This document shows positions 16,815 to 26,542 of a stretch of 64,000 bases of DNA, in pieces (position 1 is the first letter of the stretch; each line of letters starts with the position of its first letter). The notes below the pieces were generated by a model, which was given only the letters and a program-made list of their open reading frames with translations, did not search any database and was not told the DNA's origin. Source of the stretch: Bradyrhizobium sp. PSBB068 (lineage in GTDB: Bacteria; Pseudomonadota; Alphaproteobacteria; Rhizobiales; Xanthobacteraceae); contig CP069300.1 of NCBI GenBank assembly GCA_016839165.1, positions 4,154,001 through 4,218,000 on the forward strand, given 5' to 3'. Position numbers and translations under genes: made by a program.

Positions 16815-17157
16815 TCCCAGATGTCGGCACAACGGCAGATGACAGGATCGGCGACACCGAAAAAATATCTGCCGATTACCTGCGCGTCTTGGTATCTCCG
16901 CAATTCAATCGCGCAATGGCCATCCGATTGATCGCTCAACAGGTTTGAACGCCGCGCGCACTTTCTGCGTCGAAGTGCCGCAAGTTTCTGTCATCTGCGC
17001 GTTAAATAGCTGCCAGATTACCGCAACAACGTGCGGCTAGCCTCGCACCACCAAACGGAAACTTTGTCGACCATTGCGGTCGCAAGACGTAGACCGACGT
17101 CATGCAAGACGTCGGTCGTGCGCTTGCGCGCGTGTGGCGGCGTATTGGCGGGGCGGC
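16815..17157. other. Intergenic region upstream of the multicopper oxidase
   Basis: This 343-bp region has no convincing gene. A TTG-initiated frame from 17074 runs into the oxidase but lacks a ribosome site and encodes an Arg/Cys-rich leader unlike a signal peptide. The promoter of the oxidase/phosphoesterase operon should lie here. I could not identify reliable -35/-10 boxes or a copper-responsive palindrome. Confidence 0.5.
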
Positions 17158-18966
17158 GTGGCACGACGACTTTCAACCGTTTGTTGTGTCATCGCCGCGG
17201 CTTGCCTCGGGCTTGCTGCGAGCGGCATGACGGCTTGGCTCGCCGCAGCAGGCGTGCAGGATGCGCCGCGCACGCAACAGGACGTTTGCGCGCGGCCCGA
17301 GCCCGGAAGCGCGATCGAGGAACCCGGCGAACTGCGCAGCCGCGACGGCGTGCTCGAAACCGACCTCACCATCCACGATCAGAAGCTGCCCGACGGAACC
17401 AGCCGCTATTGCTATCTGACGCCGAACGGCAAGCCGTCGCCGACCCTGCGGCTGAAGCCGGGCGATCAACTGGTCATCCATTTCAAGAACGACCTCGTCG
17501 ACCTCGATACGACAACGCCCGCGATCGATCGCCCGCTCGCCGGCGCGCCGATCTGCACGACGAGGAAGCAGGCCGACGTCTGCGAGAGCGGCGCGATGAC
17601 GCCGATCTCGACCAACCTGCACTTCCACGGCCTGACCGTGCCGCCGGTCTGCCATCAGGACGACGTGCTGAAAACCTCGATCCAGCCCGACGACGCGCCG
17701 TTCGACTATCGCCTGCGCATTCCCGACGACGCGGCGCCCGGCCTCTATTGGTATCACCCGCATCTGCACGGCTTCAGCAAGACACAGGTGCTCGGCGGCG
17801 CCTCCGGCGCCATCATCATCGAAGGCATCGAGCGCGCCGATCCACAGCTCGCCGGGCTGCCCGAGCGCGTGCTCGTGATCCGCGACCAGGATCTCGTCAA
17901 TCCCGACGCGCCGCCGTCGAAATTCGAGCCGGTGATGACCAAGAGCCAGCTCGACAGCGACGGCGACGTCGCCAACTCCGGCACCGGCTTCGGCAAGCCG
18001 TCGAAGGATCTGTCGATCAACTTCGTGCCGGTGCCGTATCCGAACTATCCGCCGGCCAGGCTGACGATGAAGCCAGGCGAGCGGCAGCTGTGGCGCGTGC
18101 TGAACGCGTCCGCGATCACCTATCTCAACCTCGCGCTGCTGATCGGCCGCGCGCCGCAGCAGATCGGCATCGTCGGGCTCGATGGGGTGCCGCTGCAATT
18201 CCAGGGCAGCCCGTCGCCATCGGTGCAATGGGTCAACCACATCGGCCTGCCGCCGGGCTCGCGGGCGGAATTCATCGTCGAGGGACCGCCGGCCGGGTCG
18301 TCCGCCTTGCTGGTGACCCGGGCGGTCGACACCGGGCCCGCCGGCGAAAACGACCCCAACCGCGCGCTGATGACCGTCACGGCCTCAGCCAATGCGGACG
18401 AACCGCAGTCCACCCTGCCCGCGCACGCCGAGCCGTTGCCGAGGCCGGAGCGGCCGTGGGTCGGCAACGTCGCACCGGTGCACGTCAGAAAACTGTTCTT
18501 CTCCGAGCAGCCGGAGAACCCGAACGATCCGAACAGCCCGACCAAGTTCTTCATGACCCTCGAGGGCGAGACGCCGAAACCGTTCGATCCGCAATCCGAC
18601 GTTCCCGACATCACCGTGAGACAGGGCGACGTCGAGGACTGGATCATCGAGAACCGCTCGATGGAGCTGCATGATTTCCACATCCATCAGCTTCACTTCC
18701 AGCTGCTCGACTGGTCCGGCGTCGCGGTCAACGAGCCGTTCCTGCGCGATACCGTCAACGTGCCCTACTACAACGGCCGCATGCTGAAATATCCGAGCGT
18801 TCGCCTGCGCATGGATTTTCGCGACCCCAACATCGTCGGCACCTTCGTCTACCACTGTCACGTCCTCGAGCATGAGGACGGCGGCATGATGGGACGGATC
18901 AAGGTCGTGCCACGCGACACTGCAAGTTCCACCAAGCCGACCAACCACCAAAAAGGAGAACTGTAA
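17158..18966 (+). CDS. Exported multicopper oxidase
   Basis: This 602-residue laccase-like enzyme oxidises a phenol, metal ion or similar donor and reduces oxygen to water. All four copper motifs are present: H155-F-H157, H200-P-H-L-H204-G, H505-D-F-H-I-H510 with H513, and H566-C567-H568 followed by H572 and axial M577. The GTG at 17158 gives a signal peptide (ARRLSTVCCVIAAACLGLAAS), preferable to the upstream TTG at 17074. The stop overlaps the phosphoesterase start as TAATG, so the two are translated together. No Met-rich insert of the CueO type is visible. The substrate is unknown. Confidence 0.92.
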   Translation: MARRLSTVCCVIAAACLGLAASGMTAWLAAAGVQDAPRTQQDVCARPEPGSAIEEPGELRSRDGVLETDLTIHDQKLPDGTSRYCYLTPNGKPSPTLRLKPGDQLVIHFKNDLVDLDTTTPAIDRPLAGAPICTTRKQADVCESGAMTPISTNLHFHGLTVPPVCHQDDVLKTSIQPDDAPFDYRLRIPDDAAPGLYWYHPHLHGFSKTQVLGGASGAIIIEGIERADPQLAGLPERVLVIRDQDLVNPDAPPSKFEPVMTKSQLDSDGDVANSGTGFGKPSKDLSINFVPVPYPNYPPARLTMKPGERQLWRVLNASAITYLNLALLIGRAPQQIGIVGLDGVPLQFQGSPSPSVQWVNHIGLPPGSRAEFIVEGPPAGSSALLVTRAVDTGPAGENDPNRALMTVTASANADEPQSTLPAHAEPLPRPERPWVGNVAPVHVRKLFFSEQPENPNDPNSPTKFFMTLEGETPKPFDPQSDVPDITVRQGDVEDWIIENRSMELHDFHIHQLHFQLLDWSGVAVNEPFLRDTVNVPYYNGRMLKYPSVRLRMDFRDPNIVGTFVYHCHVLEHEDGGMMGRIKVVPRDTASSTKPTNHQKGEL

Positions 18967-21146
18967 TGCGCGACAAGCGGAAGTCACGTTGGCTGCAGAG
19001 TTGCCGCCTCACCCTCAGCGCACTGGCGCTGGGCCAGTTCACCGCCGGACCTGTCCTTGCACAGGACTGGGACCATCACCACCATGGACATGAGACCCGG
19101 ACGCCGATCAAGCACGTGATCGTCATCATCGGCGAGAACCGCAGCTTCGACCACGTGTTCGCGACCTACGTGCCCGAGCGCCGCGACCAAAGCGTGTTCA
19201 ACTTGCTCTCGCAGGGCATCGTCAAGCTCGACGCCAGCAAGAATGCGATCCCCGGGCCGAACTTCGAAAAGGCGCATCAGCAGGCAGCTTTAGATAACGG
19301 CCCGAGCGATGCGTTCCTGCTGAGCCCGCCGAAGCAGAATTTCCCCAAGGATCAGCTGCCGTCCCCGCAGGTCGGCGGCCCCAAGGTCTCCTACATCCCG
19401 AACAAGTGCGGCAGCTCGCCGATCACCACCTGTGAGGCGTCGCTGGTGCTGGCGCAGCAGTCGGAATCCGGCCTGCCCGCGGAGTACTACCAGTACCTTT
19501 TGACCGGCGGTACCGGTCAGACGTCGCACACGCCCGATCAGCGCATCAGCAACGTCAATGCGTTGCCGGCCGGCCCGTTCCAGCTCACCAACGGCGATGC
19601 GATGCCCTACGACTCCTATTCGGCGAGCCCGGTGCATCGCTTCTACCAGATGTGGCAGCAGTTGAACTGCAACCACTCGGCAGCCAGCCGCGACAACCCG
19701 TCGGGATGCGGCGGCAATCTGTTCGCCTGGGTCGAAGTGACGGTCGGCGCCGGCGCCGACGGCGCGACGCAGCCCTCCAACTTCTCCACGGAATACTCGC
19801 CGACGGCGACGACCACGGGCGAGGGTTCGACGGCGCTCGGCTTCTACAACGTGCAGAAGGGTGACGTGCCGTACTTCACCTCGCTGGCGCAGAAATATGC
19901 GATGAGCGACAACTTCCACCAATCCGTCAACGGCGGCACCGGTGCCAACCACATCATGCTCGGTCATGCCGACATGATCTACTTCAGCGACACTTACGGC
20001 AACGCCGCGGTGCCGCCGAACGGCATTCAGGTTTTCGGCGGCACGCCCGATGCCGGCATCGTGCATGAGATCGAGAATCCGAATCCGGCTGCCGGCACCA
20101 ACAATTGGTACACCGAGGACGGCTACGGCGCCGGCGGAAACGGCGGCTTCCCGCCGCCCTTCCAAACGAGCCCGGTGTCCGGCGGCGGCTCCTACAGCGA
20201 CTGCTCGGATGCAAGCCAGCCCGGTGTCAAGCCGATCCTGGACTATCTGAAGGGCATCCGGATCAACGCGAATTGCGAACCGGGCCACTATTATCTCTTG
20301 AACAACTACAATCCGGGTTATTTCGGCAACGGCAAGAACGCCTACACCGACACCAATCCGTCCAACACGCCGTTCACGATCCCGCCGTCGACCCGCAAGA
20401 GCATCGGCGACAGCCTGAACGACCGGAACATCTCCTGGAAGTACTACGGCGACCAGTGGAACAACTACGTCAACGATCCCTACCAGCTCAATTGGGGCGT
20501 GGCCGGTCCGACCGCGGATGAGTATTGCAACATCTGCAATCCGTTCCAGTACGACACCTCGATCATGTCGCACCCGGAGCAGGTCGCCGCCCATATCAAG
20601 GACTCGGTTGATCTGTACTCCGACCTCTCCAAGCACTCGCTGCCGGCGGTCTCTTTCGTCAAGCCGAGCGGCTTCACCGACGGTCACCCGTCATCGTCCA
20701 AGCTCAACCTGTTCGAAGGCTTCGCCAAGAAGGTCGTCGATCAGGTGCAGGCCTCGGACTACGCCAGGGACACCGCGATCTTCATCACGTTCGACGAAGG
20801 TGGCGGCTACTTCGACTCCGGCTACGTGCAGCCGCTCGACTATTTCGGCGACGGCACGCGCATCCCGCTGATCGTCGTGTCGCCATACGCGCGGCACGGC
20901 CACATCTCGCATGAATATGCCGATCATGTCTCGATCATCAAATTCATCGAGCGGAACTGGCGCCTGGAGCCGATCACCCATCGCAGCCGCGACAACTTCC
21001 CGAACCCGGTTGCGGCGCCCGGCAATCCCTATGTTCCGGTCAACAGCCCGGCGCTCAGCGACCTGTTCGACTTCTTCGATTTCGACGACGGCGGCCATCA
21101 CCATGGTGGTGACGGCGACGATCGGGGTGACAACTGGAACCACTGA
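18966..21146 (+). CDS. Exported phosphoesterase (phospholipase C / acid phosphatase family)
   Basis: This 726-residue periplasmic or secreted protein has a signal peptide (about 1-32). The PF04185-type metal/nucleophile region is HVIVIIGENRSFDHVFATY (about 50-68). Later metal-site motifs are GGTGANHIMLGHADM, ITFDEGGGYFD and HISHEYADHVSIIKFIE. It should hydrolyse phosphomono- or phosphodiesters. The mature N-terminus (DWDHHHHGH) and C-terminus (DFDDGGHHHGGDGDD) are rich in His and Asp, suggesting extra metal binding. AAAGGAG lies upstream and the ATG overlaps the oxidase stop. Confidence 0.9.
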   Translation: MRDKRKSRWLQSCRLTLSALALGQFTAGPVLAQDWDHHHHGHETRTPIKHVIVIIGENRSFDHVFATYVPERRDQSVFNLLSQGIVKLDASKNAIPGPNFEKAHQQAALDNGPSDAFLLSPPKQNFPKDQLPSPQVGGPKVSYIPNKCGSSPITTCEASLVLAQQSESGLPAEYYQYLLTGGTGQTSHTPDQRISNVNALPAGPFQLTNGDAMPYDSYSASPVHRFYQMWQQLNCNHSAASRDNPSGCGGNLFAWVEVTVGAGADGATQPSNFSTEYSPTATTTGEGSTALGFYNVQKGDVPYFTSLAQKYAMSDNFHQSVNGGTGANHIMLGHADMIYFSDTYGNAAVPPNGIQVFGGTPDAGIVHEIENPNPAAGTNNWYTEDGYGAGGNGGFPPPFQTSPVSGGGSYSDCSDASQPGVKPILDYLKGIRINANCEPGHYYLLNNYNPGYFGNGKNAYTDTNPSNTPFTIPPSTRKSIGDSLNDRNISWKYYGDQWNNYVNDPYQLNWGVAGPTADEYCNICNPFQYDTSIMSHPEQVAAHIKDSVDLYSDLSKHSLPAVSFVKPSGFTDGHPSSSKLNLFEGFAKKVVDQVQASDYARDTAIFITFDEGGGYFDSGYVQPLDYFGDGTRIPLIVVSPYARHGHISHEYADHVSIIKFIERNWRLEPITHRSRDNFPNPVAAPGNPYVPVNSPALSDLFDFFDFDDGGHHHGGDGDDRGDNWNH

Positions 21147-21169
21147 CGGCCGCACCTTGCGACACAACG

Positions 21170-21203
21170 ATCCGCCGGCCCGAAAGGCCGGCGGATTTCG
21201 TTT
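21170..21203 (+). terminator. Rho-independent terminator after the phosphoesterase gene
   Basis: ATCCGCCGGCC (21170-21180), loop CGAAA, and GGCCGGCGGAT (21186-21196) form an 11-bp perfect stem followed by TTCGTTT. It closes the oxidase/phosphoesterase operon. Confidence 0.85.
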
Positions 21204-21287
21204 GCGTCAGGCCGGATGTCCATCTCCCGCCGGAGCCTGTAACGTGTCCGGCGACACCGACCACGTTTGCAATGGACACCCCGTTCA

Positions 21288-21746
21288 ATGACGTCAATCG
21301 CATTCCGCGAGGCTCAGCCCGCCGACCTTCCGGCGATCATCGCGCTCCTCGCCAACGACACGCTGGGGCAGCAGCGGGAGGATTCGAGCTCGCCACCGAA
21401 CCCGCGATATGTCGATGCGCTCCAAGCCATCCTCGCCGATCCCAACCAGTTGCAGGTGGTTGCGATCCTGCACGGCGAGGTGATCGGCTGCTTGCAGCTC
21501 AGCTTCATCCCCGGACTGGCACGCATGGGCGCCTGGCGCGGACAGATCGAAGCGGTCCGAATTGCCGAGATGCACCGGAGTTCAGGCGTCGGACAGCAGA
21601 TGTTCGAATGGACGATCGGGCAGTGCCGGACGAGAGGCTGCGACCTCGTGCAGCTGACCACCGACAAGGCGCGCCCCGACGCGCACCGCTTCTATGAACG
21701 GCTGGGCTTCGTCGCCAGCCACATCGGCTACAAGCTGAAGCTCTGA
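21288..21746 (+). CDS. GNAT family N-acetyltransferase
   Basis: This 152-residue acetyltransferase starts at the ATG at 21288 with MTSIAFREAQPADLPAIIALL, a typical GNAT opening. The acetyl-CoA loop is RSSGVGQQM (about 97-105), and the C-terminal strand DAHRFYERLGF is characteristic. The substrate is unknown. An in-frame TTG at 21267 is rejected. It lies just downstream of the terminator and is probably transcribed separately. Confidence 0.85.
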   Translation: MTSIAFREAQPADLPAIIALLANDTLGQQREDSSSPPNPRYVDALQAILADPNQLQVVAILHGEVIGCLQLSFIPGLARMGAWRGQIEAVRIAEMHRSSGVGQQMFEWTIGQCRTRGCDLVQLTTDKARPDAHRFYERLGFVASHIGYKLKL

Positions 21747-21758
21747 CACCTGCCGGCG

Positions 21759-22085
21759 TCAGTCACGCGTATTGGCGCAGGATCGCGAATAGGCAGCGCG
21801 GTCGCTCTGGTTCAAGCCTGAGGCTGCGGCCTCGTCGAGGCAGCGGCTGACACGGTCGCCGAACGAGCTGCGCGCGGGAGCACGCAGGTTCGGCTGCGTG
21901 ACCGCGTCCATCTTGGGGATCGGCGGCACCTCGATCTTGGGCGGCGGAGGTGGCGGTGGCGGCGGCGGCAGGGTCGGATTGTAGATCGAGCCACCGGGCC
22001 CGAGGATTATTTGCTTTTGTGCAAAGGCGCTCGGCGCGCCGATGACCCAGAGCAAGGTGCAGGCAATAATCAAGGATCGCTTCAT
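21759..22085 (-). CDS. Small secreted proline-rich protein
   Basis: This 108-residue protein has a clear signal peptide (about 1-22, ending SAFAQ) and a run of ten prolines at about 40-49. Its conserved-looking C-terminus contains two cysteines (RCLDEAAASGLNQSDRAAYSRSC), which may form a disulphide. The Pro-rich stalk could span periplasmic or wall space. I cannot name the family. It converges with the GNAT gene, 12 bp apart. Confidence 0.75.
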   Translation of the reverse strand: MKRSLIIACTLLWVIGAPSAFAQKQIILGPGGSIYNPTLPPPPPPPPPPKIEVPPIPKMDAVTQPNLRAPARSSFGDRVSRCLDEAAASGLNQSDRAAYSRSCANTRD

Positions 22086-22175
22086 GGCCTATATCTCGTG
22101 ACGGCGCGGCGCTGGTTCAAGTGATTGCCAGCTGCATCAACGCCGCCCTTGATAAGCGAGTTCCCCGGCCGGCCT

Positions 22176-23390
22176 TCACGGCTTCTGATAGATCACGTGA
22201 CCGGCGCGGATGGTGGTGCTCACTTTCGCGAGATTGGCGACGTCGCTGAGCGGATCGCCGTCGAGCACCACGAGATCGGCGTCGAAACCCTGCTCGACCT
22301 TGCCTTTCCTCGCGGCCTTGAAGAACCGCGCCGGGTTGGTGGTCAGCGAGGCCAGCACCTGGCGTTCCGACAGCGCGCGATGCATCAGCTGAAATTCCTG
22401 CGTGGTGTCGTACAACTTCGTGAACCCGACATCGGTGCCGAACAGCACGGGACCGCCGTTCTCCGAGAACTGCTTGAGCTGGTTGACGGTCGCCGCGACC
22501 AGCTGTTTGGTGACGTTGGGATCGAGCACGACCGTGGTGAACAGCGACAGCGTCGGGATCAGCGCGGTGTTCTGTGCCTTGAACCGCGCCAGCTGCTCCG
22601 GCGTATAGCCGCCTTCGCTCGGGTCGGTGTGCGCCATGATATCGACGCCGGCCGCGATCACCGTCTCGACACCGGTCTTGTTCTGCGGATGGGCAAACGC
22701 CGGTTTGCCTTGTGCATGCGCCACGTCGACCGCAGCCTTGGCGATCGCCGGGTCCATGTTCACGACCGGCTTGTTGCCCTTGAAGACACCGGTGAACAGT
22801 TTCACGCCATCCAGATTGAGGTCCATGTAGCTGCGCGCCAGTTGCGTGGCCTCGTCAGGGGTCGATGCCTCGGGCAGCTGCATATCGGCGGGCAGATAGG
22901 CCGGATGGCCGTCCTTCGGAAAGATGCTGCCGGCGAGGAAGATGTTCGGACCGGCGACCTCTCCGGCGGCGATGCGCTTGCGCAATGGGAGGATGTTTCG
23001 CGGATCGGAGCCGAGGTCCCAGACGGTGGTAAATCCCCAGCGCGTCAGCATCTCCTGCATGTGCTGCGTCAGCGGCGCGGCCGGCGCTTCGCCGGCGAGG
23101 TGCCAGACGTGCTCGGTGAAATGCACATGGCTGTTCCAGAACCCGGCAACCACGGTCTTGCCGCTGCAATCGATGACCCGCGCATCCGACGGCACCTTGA
23201 CCTCGCCGGACTTGCCGACCGCGCTGATGACGCCGTCCGAGATCACGATCACCGCATCGGGCAGCGCCGCCGCATCGGCGGATGCGTAGAGCGTACCGCC
23301 GCGGAGCACCACGGTCTCGGCTTGCGCCGCTCCAGCGGCGACAGCCGAGCCGATGAGGAAGAGCGCGACGCGTAGCCAGGTCCGGGTCAT
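22176..23390 (-). CDS. Exported amidohydrolase-family enzyme
   Basis: This 404-residue metal-dependent hydrolase has a signal peptide ending near AAQA-ETV (about residue 25). Amidohydrolase features in order: N-S-H-V-H (metal-1 histidines), GVKLFTG with the candidate carboxylated lysine, AHPQN, MAHTD, and the catalytic Asp in LFGTDVG. The C-terminus DADLVVLDGDPLSD is typical of imidazolonepropionase/prolidase-like members. The periplasmic substrate may be a dipeptide or cyclic amide; this is not determinable here. ATG 23390 has GAGAGG upstream and is preferred over 23414. Confidence 0.88.
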   Translation of the reverse strand: MTRTWLRVALFLIGSAVAAGAAQAETVVLRGGTLYASADAAALPDAVIVISDGVISAVGKSGEVKVPSDARVIDCSGKTVVAGFWNSHVHFTEHVWHLAGEAPAAPLTQHMQEMLTRWGFTTVWDLGSDPRNILPLRKRIAAGEVAGPNIFLAGSIFPKDGHPAYLPADMQLPEASTPDEATQLARSYMDLNLDGVKLFTGVFKGNKPVVNMDPAIAKAAVDVAHAQGKPAFAHPQNKTGVETVIAAGVDIMAHTDPSEGGYTPEQLARFKAQNTALIPTLSLFTTVVLDPNVTKQLVAATVNQLKQFSENGGPVLFGTDVGFTKLYDTTQEFQLMHRALSERQVLASLTTNPARFFKAARKGKVEQGFDADLVVLDGDPLSDVANLAKVSTTIRAGHVIYQKP

Positions 23391-23510
23391 GGTCAGCCTC
23401 TCTGATGATTGCATACCGGCAACGACCGGCGCGCGGCAACATAGAGGCCGTGCGCGGCACGGTTTGATCGTTCTTGCTGTCGCGACGGATATTGCAGGGC
23501 GGCCGGCCCG

Positions 23511-24776
23511 TCACTCCTCGGGCGCGTTCTCGATCGGGTCGAACCGGTCGGCCTCGAGCCCGAGCAGATTCCAGGATTGCAGCATGTGCGGCGGCAGCGG
23601 CGCGCTGACATCGATCACGCCGCCGCGCGGATGCGGAATCACGATGCGGCGGGCCAGCAGATGCAGCCGGTTCTGCAGGCCGCCCGGCAGCTGCCAGTTC
23701 TCCTTGTTGAAGTATTTCGGGTCACCCACGATCGCGTGATCGATATGCGCCATGTGGGCGCGCAATTGATGGGTACGGCCGGTGACCGGCTTGAGCGAGA
23801 CCCAGGCGAGCTTGGTCGCGGAGGCCTCGACCACGGCGTAATAGGTCACCGCGTGGCTGGCGCCCTCGTCGCCATGCTCGGCGATCCGCATGATGCTGTC
23901 CTCCTCGCTCTCCTCCTTGGCGAGGTAGGTCGAGATCCGGCCCTGCTTCGGCTTCGGCACGCCGGCGACCAGCGCCCAGTAGATCTTGCGCGCGGAGCGA
24001 TGGCGGAACGCGCCGGTGAGGAACGATGCAGCGAAACGCGTCTTGGCGATCAGCAGGCAGCCGGAGGTCTCGCGGTCGATACGATGCACGAGGCGCGGCT
24101 TCTGCCCCTTGGGGTCGCGCATCACCTCCAGCATCTGGTCGACATGGCGCGTCATACCGGAGCCGCCCTGCACGGCGAGGCCGGCCGGCTTGTTCAGCAC
24201 CAGCACGTCGTCGTCCTCGTACAGCGTCATGTCCTTCAGCGCCTGCAGCGTCTTCGCCTCGGCCTCCGAGAGCGCGCCTGACGTCTTCGGCGTGTCGAGC
24301 CGCAGCGGCGGAATCCGCACGCTCTGGCCCTCCTCCAGCCGGTCCTTGGAATCGGCGCGCTTGCCGTTGACCCGAAGCTCGCCCTTCCGGACGATGCGCT
24401 GGATATGGGAGAACGACAGGCCGGGAAACCGCGCCTCGAGGAAGCGGTCGACCCGCATACCGTTCTCGTCTGCCGTGACGACGACGGTCTGCACCTTGGT
24501 CGGCAATGGCTGCTCGGCCGCCTGCTTCTCGGCGCGAGGCTCGACCCGCTCCTCGCGGTCGCGGCGTGGCTCGGCAAAGCGCGGCGGCTTGGCGGCGGTA
24601 CGCTGCGAGAACGGGCGATCACCGGACTTGCGCTCGTCGGGCTTGCGGCCGCGAGGCCCGGCCGCGGCCTTACCACGATCCTGATCGCGATCCCTGTCAC
24701 GCCCCTTCGCGGACCCCTTCGCACCCGCTTTGGTACGGTCGCGCGGCGATATGGTTCTCTTGATACGGCGGCTCAT
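23511..24776 (-). CDS. RluA-family 23S rRNA pseudouridine synthase (RluC-like)
   Basis: This 421-residue enzyme isomerises uridine in rRNA. An S4 RNA-binding domain (about 104-155, FSHIQRIVRKGELRVNGKR) precedes the catalytic domain with HRIDRETSG, whose D234 is the catalytic Asp. The first 90 or so residues are an unusual Arg/Lys/Asp-rich low-complexity extension, likely disordered and RNA-binding. ATG 24776 is chosen over the frame start at 24803. It lies upstream of the amidohydrolase gene on the same strand, with a gap of about 120 bp. Confidence 0.92.
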   Translation of the reverse strand: MSRRIKRTISPRDRTKAGAKGSAKGRDRDRDQDRGKAAAGPRGRKPDERKSGDRPFSQRTAAKPPRFAEPRRDREERVEPRAEKQAAEQPLPTKVQTVVVTADENGMRVDRFLEARFPGLSFSHIQRIVRKGELRVNGKRADSKDRLEEGQSVRIPPLRLDTPKTSGALSEAEAKTLQALKDMTLYEDDDVLVLNKPAGLAVQGGSGMTRHVDQMLEVMRDPKGQKPRLVHRIDRETSGCLLIAKTRFAASFLTGAFRHRSARKIYWALVAGVPKPKQGRISTYLAKEESEEDSIMRIAEHGDEGASHAVTYYAVVEASATKLAWVSLKPVTGRTHQLRAHMAHIDHAIVGDPKYFNKENWQLPGGLQNRLHLLARRIVIPHPRGGVIDVSAPLPPHMLQSWNLLGLEADRFDPIENAPEE

Positions 24777-25197
24777 GGTGGTTTTTCGGCTCCAGACCTG
24801 CATTGTGCCTAGCGCAAATGCCGCGAATCGTCACGGCGAAATCGGTGTAAATCCGCTGCCGCATCGGCCATGTTCGGCCGCTTCCGGCCATCGGGCAGAG
24901 CCTCGGAAGGAGCCCTGGAATGCGACGGACGACATCGGCTTTGGCGGCGGCCCCTGATGCTCACGGGTCCGTCGCAGCGGGCGTTGGAAAAATATCGAAA
25001 ACAACCCCATGCAAAGCAGCCAGCGGCGGGCGTTCGACCAAACAACTTGACACGTCGGGCAACTCAGGGATATTCTTCTATTATTCCGAAATCGCGAAAG
25101 TACCGCCGTCATTGCGAGGAGCGATAGCGACGAAGCAATCCATAGCTCCGCATATTCGGCTAGATGGATTGCTTCGCTTCGCTCGCAATGACGAGCG
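24777..25197. other. Intergenic region with a palindromic repeat
   Basis: This 421-bp region separates rluC and rarA, both on the minus strand. It contains the palindromic repeat at 25107-25193. The rest shows no frame with coding features. The promoter for the pseudouridine synthase gene should lie near 24780-24900, but I cannot define it. Confidence 0.6.
25107..25193. repeat. 87-bp palindromic repeat
   Basis: CGTCATTGCGAG at 25107-25118 is answered by CTCGCAATGACG at 25182-25193, and GAAGCAATCCAT at 25132-25143 by ATGGATTGCTTC further in, forming a long interrupted hairpin. It lies immediately past the rarA stop codon and could terminate that transcript. It resembles dispersed intergenic repeats of Bradyrhizobium. 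Confidence 0.8.
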
Positions 25198-26532
25198 CTA
25201 CGGCCCGCCCCGCTCCTTGCGTAGCCGCGCCCAATAGTCGAGCCGCTTGCGGATCTCGCGCTCGAAGCCGCGGTCGGGCGGATCGTAGAAAGTCTGGCGG
25301 CCCAGCGCTTCCGGGAAATAGTCCTGGCCGGAGAACGCGTCGGGCTGATCGTGGTCATACTGATAACCGGTGCCGTAGCCTTCCGACTTCATCAGCTTGG
25401 TCGGCGAATTCAAAATGTGCTTCGGCGGCAGCAGCGAGCCGCCCTGCTTGGCGGTCTGCATCGCAGCGCCGAACGCAGTGTACACCGCGTTCGATTTCGG
25501 CGCGGTGGCGAGATAGACCACGGCCTGCGCGATCGCGAGCTCACCCTCCGGCGAGCCCAGGAAATCATAGGCATCCTTGGCGGCGTTGCAGACCGCCAGC
25601 GCCTGCGGATCGGCCAGCCCGATGTCCTCGACCGCCATCCGCACCACACGCCGCGCCAGGAACAGCGGATCCTCGCCGGCATCGAACATCCGCGCCAGAT
25701 AGTACAGCGCCGCATCCGGATCGGAACCGCGCACCGACTTGTGCAGCGCCGAGATCAAATTGTAATGGCCGTCGGCCGACTTGTCGTAGATCGGCGCGCG
25801 GCGCTGCAGGATGGCCTGCAACTGCTCGGCATTGAACACCTCGCCCTTGCGCGCGGCGCGCCAGACCTCTTCGGCCAATGTCAGCGAGGCGCGGCCGTCG
25901 CCGTCGGCCATCCGCACCAGCACGGCGCGCGCCTCGGCATCGAGCGGCAGGCTCTTGCCTTCGATCTTCTCGGCATTGGCAAACAGCCGTTCGATCGCAG
26001 CGGTATCGAGCGAGTGAAACACCAGCACGCGGGCGCGCGACAGCAACGCCGCATTGAGCTCGAAGGACGGGTTTTCCGTGGTGGCGCCGACCAGCACCAC
26101 CGTGCCGTCCTCCATCACGGGCAGGAAGGAATCCTGCTGCGCGCGGTTGAACCTGTGCACCTCGTCGACGAACAGCAGCGTGCCCTTGCCCATCTCGCGG
26201 CGGGCACGGGCGGCATCGAACGCCTTCTTGAGATCGGCGACACCGGAGAACACCGCGGAGATCTGCTCGAAATGCAGCTCGGTTGCGTCGGCCAAAAGCC
26301 GCGCCACGGTGGTCTTGCCGGTGCCGGGCGGGCCCCAGAACACCAGCGAGCCCAAGGTGCGCGTCTCCAGCATGCGGGTCAGCGCGCCGTCGGGGCCGAG
26401 GATGTGATCCTGGCCGACGACGTCGGCCAGCGTGCGCGGCCGCAACCGGTCCGGCAGCGGGTGTGGCGCGTCCTGCTCCATCCCCGCCGCGGCGAACAGG
26501 TTGCCAGCCTCGCGCGGTTGCTTTGCGCTCAT
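25198..26532 (-). CDS. rarA: Replication-associated recombination protein A (RarA/MgsA)
   Basis: This 444-residue AAA+ ATPase acts at stalled replication forks. It has Walker A GPPGTGKTT (67-75), Walker B LLFVDEVHRF (119-128), sensor-1 GATTENPSFELN, and the C-terminal MgsA tetramer region. The opening LPDRLRPRTLADVVGQDHILG is characteristic. It starts at ATG 26532, 10 bp after the stop of the DegP-type protease gene, so the two form an operon. Confidence 0.95.
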   Translation of the reverse strand: MSAKQPREAGNLFAAAGMEQDAPHPLPDRLRPRTLADVVGQDHILGPDGALTRMLETRTLGSLVFWGPPGTGKTTVARLLADATELHFEQISAVFSGVADLKKAFDAARARREMGKGTLLFVDEVHRFNRAQQDSFLPVMEDGTVVLVGATTENPSFELNAALLSRARVLVFHSLDTAAIERLFANAEKIEGKSLPLDAEARAVLVRMADGDGRASLTLAEEVWRAARKGEVFNAEQLQAILQRRAPIYDKSADGHYNLISALHKSVRGSDPDAALYYLARMFDAGEDPLFLARRVVRMAVEDIGLADPQALAVCNAAKDAYDFLGSPEGELAIAQAVVYLATAPKSNAVYTAFGAAMQTAKQGGSLLPPKHILNSPTKLMKSEGYGTGYQYDHDQPDAFSGQDYFPEALGRQTFYDPPDRGFEREIRKRLDYWARLRKERGGP

Positions 26533-26542
26533 TCCTTGGGGC

